NCBI RefSeq assembly: GCF_964259225.1
Contig: NZ_CAXVKN010000091.1
Origin: Catenibacterium mitsuoka_A
GTDB lineage: Bacteria; Bacillota_I; Bacilli_A; Erysipelotrichales; Coprobacillaceae
Strand: one strand, 5' to 3'
Length of the DNA stretch: 7,167 bases
Positions 1-5,372 of the stretch are shown here, one piece after another. Position 1 is the stretch's first letter, and every line of letters starts with the position of its first letter. A model generated the notes under the pieces. That model was not told where the DNA came from, did not search any database, and was given only the letters and a program-made list of their open reading frames with translations. Made by a program: the position numbers and the translations under genes.

Positions 1-201
1 AGTGTATTAGAAATCGTTAAGGCTTTTGAAAAGGTAAATGGTGTAAAAGTACCTTATGAAATCAAGCCAAGACGTGCCGGTGATATCGCAACATGTTATG
101 CAGATCCTACTCGTGCAAAAGAACAGTTAGGATGGGTCGCTGAAAAGACACTAGAAGATATGTGCAGAGATACTTGGAACTTTGCAAAGAAACATATGTA
201 A
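1..201 (+). CDS. galE: UDP-glucose 4-epimerase, C-terminal part (5' end outside window)
   Basis: The window opens in frame inside a coding region that ends with TAA at 199-201, giving 66 residues. The fragment matches the GalE C-terminus: the conserved PRRAGDIATCYADPTRA segment corresponds to the PRREGD..A.WAD..KA stretch that closes the nucleotide-sugar-binding domain, followed by LGW and a TLEDMCRDTW segment resembling TLDEMAQDTW of the E. coli enzyme. GalE is a cytoplasmic NAD-dependent short-chain dehydrogenase-fold enzyme that interconverts UDP-glucose and UDP-galactose in the Leloir pathway. The Rossmann fold and the catalytic Tyr/Ser lie upstream of the window and cannot be checked. 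A strong terminator follows directly, so this is the last gene of its transcript. Its closeness to lacZ fits use of the galactose released from lactose, but the two are separate transcription units. Confidence 0.93.
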   Translation, partial: SVLEIVKAFEKVNGVKVPYEIKPRRAGDIATCYADPTRAKEQLGWVAEKTLEDMCRDTWNFAKKHM

Positions 202-207
202 TATATG

Positions 208-233
208 AGTCCCTCAAATGAGGGACTTTTTTT
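208..233 (+). terminator. Intrinsic terminator of galE
   Basis: An 8-bp perfect stem (AGTCCCTC at 208-215 with GAGGGACT at 220-227) encloses an AAAT loop and runs into seven consecutive T residues (227-233). It starts 7 nt after the galE stop codon. This is a textbook rho-independent terminator on the plus strand. Confidence 0.93.
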
Positions 234-250
234 CATGCATGAAAAAAAGT
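225..250. repeat. Perfect 26-bp palindrome overlapping the galE terminator
   Basis: The half-site ACTTTTTTTCATG (225-237) is followed directly by its exact reverse complement CATGAAAAAAAGT (238-250), with no spacer. The T-tract of the galE terminator forms the left arm and an A-tract the right arm. The sequence is seen directly; its role is unknown. It may be a by-product of a T-tract/A-tract arrangement or a protein-binding dyad. Confidence 0.85.
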
Positions 251-258
251 AGGTAGTG

Positions 259-281
259 AAGCGGATTGCGAATATCCGCTT
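259..281. repeat. Inverted repeat (hairpin) in galE-antitoxin intergenic region
   Basis: AAGCGGAT (259-266) pairs perfectly with ATCCGCTT (274-281) around a 7-nt loop. No T-tract follows on either strand, so it is not a standard terminator. The stretch around it (about 251-305) appears more GC-rich than its flanks and has no start-to-stop ORF of useful length. It could be an operator, part of a small RNA, or debris of a lost gene. Confidence 0.5.
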
Positions 282-311
282 GATAGGAAGGCGATGAAAC
301 CGTGAAATGCA

Positions 312-352
312 ATATCATTATTATGTACGTAGATATGATATAGCATTATAAT
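312..352 (+). promoter_or_regulatory. Candidate promoter and operator dyad of the antitoxin gene
   Basis: A perfect consensus -10 box TATAAT lies at 347-352, about 30 bp before the antitoxin start. The best -35 position (around 324-329) is poor. Just upstream, arms ATATCAT (312-318) and ATGATAT (335-341) are exactly symmetric about a central GTAC (325-328). Antitoxins of the RelB/DinJ family are ribbon-helix-helix repressors that bind dyads at their own promoters, so this is a reasonable autoregulatory operator. The dyad and the -10 are seen directly; the function is inferred. Confidence 0.4.
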
Positions 353-382
353 ATAGAAAAAGATGGAAGTGAGGTGCCGAAT

Positions 383-670
383 ATGGCTAGTACAATTCAG
401 GTTAGAGTGGAAGACGAGTTAAAGAGAAAATCAGATGCTTTATTTAAAGATTTGGGTACAGATACAACAACAGCAATCAGAATATTCTTAACACAGGCTG
501 TTGCGACAAATGGATTTCCTTTTGAAATAAAAAGACAGACTGGGTTAAATCCATACGCACCGATGACTGAGAAAGAGATGCTTGCAAAATTAGAAAAGTC
601 CAGAGAACAGGGAGAGCTCAGGGATGCAGATCATGTGATTTCTGATCTGAGGTCAAAATATGGATTATAA
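383..670 (+). CDS. RelB/DinJ-family type II antitoxin (orphaned)
   Basis: This 95-residue protein begins MASTIQVRV and carries the typical RelB/DinJ N-terminal ribbon-helix-helix region (beta strand STIQVRVEDELK, then the helices around SDALFKDLG and TDTTTAIRIFLTQAV). The conserved NGFPFE follows at about residues 43-48, then a charged C-terminal tail (EKEMLAKLEKSREQ ... RDADHVISDLRSKYGL) of the kind that wraps the toxin. A GTG at 374 in the same frame could add three residues. The ATG at 383 is preferred because GAGG at 371-374 is spaced 8 nt from it and family members usually start MAST. In an intact system it would neutralise a RelE/YafQ-type mRNA-cleaving toxin and repress its own promoter. 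Here the toxin gene that overlaps its 3' end is truncated, so it may only act as a repressor or neutralise a related toxin elsewhere. Confidence 0.9.
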   Translation: MASTIQVRVEDELKRKSDALFKDLGTDTTTAIRIFLTQAVATNGFPFEIKRQTGLNPYAPMTEKEMLAKLEKSREQGELRDADHVISDLRSKYGL

Positions 671-767
671 GATTGTTTTAATGAAGGATGCAGAGGAAGA
701 TTTTGAAAGTCTTAATCAGTTGACAGACTGTATTTTGAAAATAGAGAGGTTTTATATCTGTGCTTGA
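660..767 (+). pseudogene. Truncated RelE/ParE-type toxin remnant
   Basis: An ATG at 660 lies inside the last codons of the antitoxin gene, overlapping it by 11 bp, the usual position for the toxin of such an operon. The encoded N-terminus, MDYKIVLMKDAEEDFESL, has the first beta strand and the charged first helix of RelE/ParE-superfamily toxins (compare the common MDYKIV..KDAE.DL start). After about 20 residues the resemblance stops, and the frame ends at TGA 765-767 after 35 residues, against roughly 90-105 for a full toxin. The catalytic C-terminal half is absent in all frames downstream. It is best read as an inactive toxin gene broken by deletion or insertion. Confidence 0.7.
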
Positions 768-829
768 AAAAGGGCGACACATATGAAGTAGTGAATAACC
801 TTTTTGGGTTTGTATATACGAAAAAGAAC
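716..829 (+). pseudogene. Possible decayed transposase helix-turn-helix fragment
   Basis: In a frame different from the toxin remnant, 716-829 encodes an open stretch with the pattern FENREVLYLCLKKG-DTYE-...-FGF-YTKK. The spacing (ENR, then CL, then Y, then FG..YT) resembles the N-terminal helix-turn-helix of IS3/IS150-type OrfA proteins. No start codon or ribosome binding site serves it, and resemblance ends after residue 38 or so. The match is from memory of the family and is weak. It could equally be unrelated non-coding sequence. If right, it suggests an IS insertion broke the toxin gene and later decayed. Confidence 0.25.
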
Positions 830-866
830 TGTAACGCTCAAGGTAGTAGTAAATGCTATCTATTCG

Positions 867-1676
867 TTATAGCCCTTTGTTTTTGAATTCTAGAGGGGAG
901 CATTGGTACTCTTTTTTGAATACTTTGCAGAAGTAATTAGGGTCTTCAAAGCCACATTGATAAGCAATCTCTTTAACGGTTTGTTTCTTATTTGTTAATA
1001 GTTCTGCAGCCTTCTTTAATCGGTAATCTAATAAGAATTTGTGGATAGTTGTATTGTATTTAGATTTAAAATGAGTTAACAATGTTCCTCTGCTGCAGAA
1101 GAAATAGTCACATAGCTGATCAATCGTAATAGGTTTATTATAATTCGCAATTAAGTACTGTTTTATTTCCTGGGCAAGATGATCATTCTTGGCCTGAATG
1201 CGATTGGTGAGAGAAATGTATTTTGCACAGATATCACATACATGTGCAAAAGCATATATCTGATTTTCATCTAATATAGTAATATTTGTGACAAGTTGTC
1301 TTAATTCTTCTTCATTTTCAAAATAGGGCTTAGATTTATTGATGATTTCAGAATAGTTTCTATATGTTCCTATAACCGCTTGTCCCATCATTAGATAACC
1401 AGTTAAAGCACCATAAGAATATAAAGGCATAATTGCTTCACTGAGTCCAAAATGACATTGATAGACATAAAGTTCGCCAGTCTCTTTTACATGATTCATT
1501 GCATTTATATCACATATAAAACAATGATCAGAAGCTTTGTTCTTCTCTATCTCATGGCAGAATTTAGATTTCTTATGAGGATAAGAAGCCAGTGGTTTCT
1601 GATTAATATCAAAGATGGACATATTTAATCCTGAGACAAGATAGAGCTGTTTGAGTATTTTTTCTAAGTCTTCCAT
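867..1676 (-). CDS. AraC-family regulator with N-terminal PocR sensory domain
   Basis: This 269-residue cytoplasmic transcription factor has two parts. Residues about 5-155 match the PocR-type ligand-sensing domain: the LYLVSGLNMSIFD start, then a cysteine set at C40, C52, C55 and C74 (FC...C..C...CHFGLSEAIMPL) and the GYLMMGQ strand. Residues about 168-266 form the AraC double helix-turn-helix, with TIDQLCDYFFCSRGTLLTHFK as first motif and the signature TVKEIAYQCGFEDPNYFCKVFKK as second. The start at 1676 is chosen because GAGGTGA (minus strand, 1688-1682) sits 5 nt upstream; an in-frame ATG at 1706 lacks a comparable site. The gene diverges from lacZ with 135 bp between start codons, the usual layout for an activator of the neighbouring sugar operon. 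The ligand is unknown; PocR domains bind small molecules, and the cysteines could hold a metal or sense redox state. Confidence 0.9.
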   Translation of the reverse strand: MEDLEKILKQLYLVSGLNMSIFDINQKPLASYPHKKSKFCHEIEKNKASDHCFICDINAMNHVKETGELYVYQCHFGLSEAIMPLYSYGALTGYLMMGQAVIGTYRNYSEIINKSKPYFENEEELRQLVTNITILDENQIYAFAHVCDICAKYISLTNRIQAKNDHLAQEIKQYLIANYNKPITIDQLCDYFFCSRGTLLTHFKSKYNTTIHKFLLDYRLKKAAELLTNKKQTVKEIAYQCGFEDPNYFCKVFKKEYQCSPLEFKNKGL

Positions 1677-1726
1677 GTAAATCACCTCATTAACATTATA
1701 TCTCAATATAAGTAAAAAAATACAGC

Positions 1727-1766
1727 ATTATACTATATTACCCTATATTATACTCCATTCCATTCC
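1727..1766. promoter_or_regulatory. Phased direct repeats in the regulator-lacZ intergenic region (candidate operator)
   Basis: ATTATACT occurs at 1727-1734 and again at 1747-1754, exactly 20 bp apart. CTATATTA occurs at 1733-1740 and 1743-1750, exactly 10 bp apart. CCATTCCATTCC follows at 1755-1766. Spacing in whole helical turns on the same face of the DNA is typical of AraC-family half-sites, and the block lies just upstream of where a lacZ -35 should be. It also overlaps TATAAT boxes on the minus strand (1732-1727 and 1752-1747) that could serve the regulator gene, which would allow autoregulation. The repeats are seen; the binding role is inferred, and AT-rich sequence raises the chance of coincidence. 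Confidence 0.4.
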
Positions 1767-1784
1767 TATTTGTTCTCATATTTT

Positions 1785-1790
1785 TATAAT
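1785..1790 (+). promoter_or_regulatory. Candidate -10 box of the lacZ promoter
   Basis: A perfect TATAAT lies 21 bp before the lacZ start codon, giving a very short leader. No hexamer resembling TTGACA is found 16-18 bp upstream, as expected of a promoter that needs an activator bound in the repeats at 1727-1766. No catabolite-response (cre) consensus was found between the divergent genes. Confidence 0.4.
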
Positions 1791-1811
1791 TATATTTGGA
1801 GGATAAAACAT

Positions 1812-4736
1812 ATGGAAATGAACAATGAATGGGTCAAAGACCCAAAGGTATTTAATATCAATCGTGAAAAGGCACATGACTCAATACATCGTTATGCCTC
1901 TCTAGAGGAGATGCATACAAATAAGAGTAGTTATATCTATTCTTTAAATGGTAAATGGAAATTTCATTATGCTAATGGGTTTAATCAATTAATTAAAGAT
2001 TTTTCTAACAAGGATTACAACAGTGATAACTGGGATGAAATCAATGTTCCTGGACATATTCAGTTACAGGGATATGGAACACCTATGTATGTCAATCAGA
2101 TCTATCCTTGGTCTGCCACAGAACAAATCATACCAGGAGAGATTCCGGAACATAATCCAATTGGCAGCTATATTACATATTTTGATAATTCAGTTATTAA
2201 AGATAACACGGATGTTTATATTAATTTTAAGGGTGTAGAATCCGCAATGGCTTTATGGGTTAATGGAACTTTTGTAGGCTATAGTGAAGATACTTTTACA
2301 CCATCACGCTTTAATATTACTTCTTTAATAGAGGAAGGAAACAACAAGATTGCAGTGAATGTCTATCGTTTTAGTAGCGGAAGCTGGCTGGAGGACCAGG
2401 ACTTCTGGCGTTTTTCAGGAATATTTAGAGATGTAGAACTAGAAATGGTGCCTCATACACACTTGGAAGATATAAAGGTACTTACACATTTGAATGACAC
2501 CTATGATCATGCTGTCGTAGAAGTGAATCCAGTTGTCATTCACCCTGTAAAAGTTATTTATACATTGAAATATAAAGATGAAATTATTGTAAGTGAAACA
2601 AAAGAAGATAGTTCATCTCTTCAATTTGAATTAGAACATCCTTATTTATGGTCTGCAGAAAAACCACACCTTTATACATTGATTATTGAAGTAATGGATG
2701 AAGAAGGCTTAGTAGAATGCATCAGCCAGCAGGTTGGTATCAGAGAGTTTGAAATCATAAACGGTATTATGTGTATCAATGGGCAGAGAATCATCTTCCA
2801 CGGTGTTAATAGACATGAATTTTCTGCTTATACAGGTAGACATGTATCTTATGAAGAAACAAAACAGGATATCTTAAATATGAAGGCACACAATATCAAT
2901 GCGTTACGTACATCACACTATCCTAATCAATCTTTCGTCTATGATCTATGTGATGAATATGGACTTTATGTCATTGATGAAGTGAACCTAGAAACACATG
3001 GTACATGGAGTGAGTACTTTGACAAGGAACATATTATTCCTGATAATAAGCCTGAATGGTTAGATATTATTCTAGATCGTGCAAATTCAATGTATGAAAG
3101 AGATAAGAATCATCCTTCTATTATTATATGGTCTTTAGGTAATGAATCTCACGGAGGTAAGAATCTCTATGAAATGTCTCAATTCTTAAGAAACAAAGAC
3201 CAATCACGTGTCATTCATTATGAAGGTATCTTCCATGATCGTTCTTACAATGAGACAAGTGATATTGAAAGTCAGATGTATACATATGTGAAAGATATAG
3301 AAAAGTACTTAACTACACATCAGGACAAACCGTTCATTCTTTGTGAATATGCGCACTCAATGGGTAATAGTAATGGTGCTTTATTTAAGTATATTGATTT
3401 AGAAAAGAAATATCCTCTTTATCAGGGAGGTTTTATCTGGGATTATATCGATCAGGCATTATATCATGATGGAAAACTCTGTTATGGAGGAGATTTTAAA
3501 GAAAGACCAAGTGATTATGATTTCTGTGGCGATGGATTAGTCTTTGCGAATCGTAAGAATACTCCTAAAATGCAGGAAGTAAAGTATTGTTATCAATATG
3601 TAGATTTCACAATCAATGAACAGGAAATCAAATTAGATAATAGATACTTATTTACTGATTTGAATGAATACACTTTACAGATTGATTTGTTATGTGACGG
3701 CTATGTCATTAAATCACAGAATGTTATTGTTGAATGTACACCACAACACACAACTACAATCAAGAATCCTTTTGTGGTTGAAGAAGATAAAGAATATGTA
3801 TTGAATATCTATTTAAAGAAAGATAATCAAGTGTATGCATATGAACAGTATATTTATAACTATGAACCTCAAACAGTAAAGAATTCTTCTTTACCAGTTA
3901 AAGTGATAGAAGACTATTTGAATGTTGGTGTAGTAGGGAAGGACTTCAATGTCATTTTCTCAAAGCAGAAGGGATTAGTGTCTTATCGTTATCATCAAGA
4001 AGAATACATTCGTGTGCCTGTAAAACCAAACTTCTTTAGAGCTTCTACGAATAATGATGTGGAAAATAAATATGGCTATCGCTATGGGGAATGGTTAACT
4101 GCAAGTTTATATGCTAAATGTCAATTTGTGAGAGCAGTTAAAGAAGAAACATCATGCAAGATTGAATATACATATGATTTACCTCATTTAGGAGATGAAC
4201 TACTTTATCTTACATATACTGTATATGGTGATGGAAAAGTAGAAGTAGATATGTCTTATCAGCCTCTTGCATCCAATATTGAAATGCCTGCATTCGGCCT
4301 ATTATTCCAGTTATATAAGGATATGGAGCGTGTCTCATATTATGGATTTGGTCCAGAAGAAAACTATATAGATAGAAATAAAGGGGCAATGCTTGGAAGA
4401 TATGATTATAATGTCACAGACAACTGTACATCTTATCTCTACCCACAGGAATGTGGCAATAGAACACATGTTAAGGAAGTATTGATTCATGGTGAAAATA
4501 AGGTATTATTATTAGAGGGCGATGATTTTGAAATGTCAGCTTTACATTACACACCTTATGAATTAGAAAATGCACGTCATCATGATGAATTACCTGAAGC
4601 ATATCAGACAGTATTATGTATTAATGAGAAGCAGATGGGTGTTGCAGGAGATGATACATGGGGCGCTAAGACACATGAAGAATTCTTATTAGATAAGAAT
4701 AAGCATCATCTACACTTTGCATTTAAAGGAGAATAA
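1812..4736 (+). CDS. lacZ: Beta-galactosidase, GH2 family (LacZ type)
   Basis: The enzyme has 974 residues (E. coli LacZ about 1023) and no signal peptide, so it acts in the cytoplasm on lactose or related beta-galactosides. Domains in order: jelly-roll sugar-binding domain (about 40-215, with the LEDQDFWR loop, D195 matching the E. coli sodium-site Asp201), immunoglobulin-like domain (about 217-312), TIM barrel (about 313-595, with GVNRHE and NALRTSHYPN), linker domain, and the large C-terminal beta-sandwich (about 700-970). The acid/base is E445 in WSLGNES and the nucleophile E512 in ILCEYAHSMGN. W950 in GDDTW corresponds to the E. coli aglycone-binding Trp999. D574 (FCGDGLVF) replaces the E. 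coli sodium ligand Asn604. The start at 1812 is chosen for GGAGGA at 1798-1803, 8 nt away; an upstream extension to 1770 would run through the -10 and Shine-Dalgarno. It is first in a three-gene cluster. Confidence 0.97.
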   Translation: MEMNNEWVKDPKVFNINREKAHDSIHRYASLEEMHTNKSSYIYSLNGKWKFHYANGFNQLIKDFSNKDYNSDNWDEINVPGHIQLQGYGTPMYVNQIYPWSATEQIIPGEIPEHNPIGSYITYFDNSVIKDNTDVYINFKGVESAMALWVNGTFVGYSEDTFTPSRFNITSLIEEGNNKIAVNVYRFSSGSWLEDQDFWRFSGIFRDVELEMVPHTHLEDIKVLTHLNDTYDHAVVEVNPVVIHPVKVIYTLKYKDEIIVSETKEDSSSLQFELEHPYLWSAEKPHLYTLIIEVMDEEGLVECISQQVGIREFEIINGIMCINGQRIIFHGVNRHEFSAYTGRHVSYEETKQDILNMKAHNINALRTSHYPNQSFVYDLCDEYGLYVIDEVNLETHGTWSEYFDKEHIIPDNKPEWLDIILDRANSMYERDKNHPSIIIWSLGNESHGGKNLYEMSQFLRNKDQSRVIHYEGIFHDRSYNETSDIESQMYTYVKDIEKYLTTHQDKPFILCEYAHSMGNSNGALFKYIDLEKKYPLYQGGFIWDYIDQALYHDGKLCYGGDFKERPSDYDFCGDGLVFANRKNTPKMQEVKYCYQYVDFTINEQEIKLDNRYLFTDLNEYTLQIDLLCDGYVIKSQNVIVECTPQHTTTIKNPFVVEEDKEYVLNIYLKKDNQVYAYEQYIYNYEPQTVKNSSLPVKVIEDYLNVGVVGKDFNVIFSKQKGLVSYRYHQEEYIRVPVKPNFFRASTNNDVENKYGYRYGEWLTASLYAKCQFVRAVKEETSCKIEYTYDLPHLGDELLYLTYTVYGDGKVEVDMSYQPLASNIEMPAFGLLFQLYKDMERVSYYGFGPEENYIDRNKGAMLGRYDYNVTDNCTSYLYPQECGNRTHVKEVLIHGENKVLLLEGDDFEMSALHYTPYELENARHHDELPEAYQTVLCINEKQMGVAGDDTWGAKTHEEFLLDKNKHHLHFAFKGE

Positions 4737-4739
4737 TCA

Positions 4740-5330
4740 ATGAAGTTTATATTTGTAAGACATGGTAAAACACACTTTAATGAAATCAATTTAACACAGG
4801 GGTGGTGTGATTCACCTTTATCAAAATTAGGCGTTAAACAGGTAGAAAACATGTCTCTGCAATTAAAGGACTATAGTATAAACAAGGCTTATACATCACC
4901 ACTTGGAAGAGCGGTAGAAACATCAGAGATTATACTTCAAGGTCATAATATTGCGCCTATTTCTGACAAACGTTTAAAAGAAGTGAATTTTGGAATCTTA
5001 GAAGGTATTAACACATTATTTGTTAAAGAATTGCATATAGATGCGCCTAATTGGATGGATACGCTCGAAATGGATTATCGACCATATGAGGGAGAAGATC
5101 TCCATGATGTGATTAATAAACATATAGAATCCATTAATGACATCATTGCATCAAGTAAAGAAGACGATACAGTACTTATTGTTGGACATGGCTGTTCACT
5201 TTATGGATTAGTGAAAACACTTATACCTCATGATGAACGTTTAAGATTTCCAGATAATGCGACAGCAATCATAGTGGATTATAAAGAAGGACATTATTCA
5301 CTCGATACTATTCTAAATGCCGTCTATTAA
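4740..5330 (+). CDS. Histidine phosphatase family protein (phosphoglycerate mutase-like)
   Basis: This 196-residue cytoplasmic protein is of the usual length for the branch-1 histidine phosphatase superfamily. The catalytic RHG motif is R7-H8-G9, with H8 the phospho-accepting histidine. R57 (TSPLGRAVET) and the second histidine H150 (IVGHGCS) complete the phosphate pocket, and E81 in LKEVNFGILEG is the likely acid. The YEGED segment (about 116-120) matches the loop often written GES/GED in this family. All catalytic residues are present, so it should be active. Family members act on phosphoglycerates, sugar phosphates, nucleotides or cobamide precursors, and the substrate cannot be told here. 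Only 3 nt separate it from the lacZ stop, and its ribosome binding site AAGGAG (4726-4731) lies inside the lacZ 3' end, so it is co-transcribed and probably translationally coupled. A role in sugar-phosphate clearance would fit but is inference. Confidence 0.92.
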   Translation: MKFIFVRHGKTHFNEINLTQGWCDSPLSKLGVKQVENMSLQLKDYSINKAYTSPLGRAVETSEIILQGHNIAPISDKRLKEVNFGILEGINTLFVKELHIDAPNWMDTLEMDYRPYEGEDLHDVINKHIESINDIIASSKEDDTVLIVGHGCSLYGLVKTLIPHDERLRFPDNATAIIVDYKEGHYSLDTILNAVY

Positions 5331-5372
5331 GTAACATTTCAAGTCATCCTATTATAATAATAAGGAGACAAC

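Noticed and set aside
1677..1706. 10-residue N-terminal extension of the AraC-type regulator
   Set aside because: The GAGGTGA ribosome binding site lies within it, 5 nt before the ATG at 1676, and the PocR domain begins after that start.
1770..1811. 14-residue N-terminal extension of LacZ
   Set aside because: It would pass through the TATAAT box and the GGAGGA ribosome binding site; the ATG at 1812 is well placed for that site.
1677..1811. CcpA catabolite-response element upstream of lacZ
   Set aside because: No sequence near the cre consensus (TGNAANCGNNNNCA-like) is present between the divergent genes.
2023..2238. 71-codon plus-strand ORF inside lacZ
   Set aside because: It lies wholly within lacZ in another frame, has no family resemblance, and lacZ is unmistakable across this stretch.
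5331..5372. Separate promoter for the MalY-like gene (TATAAT at 5353-5358)
   Set aside because: There is no -35 of any quality at 16-18 bp, and the AT-rich box sits beside the ribosome binding site; read-through is the simpler explanation.
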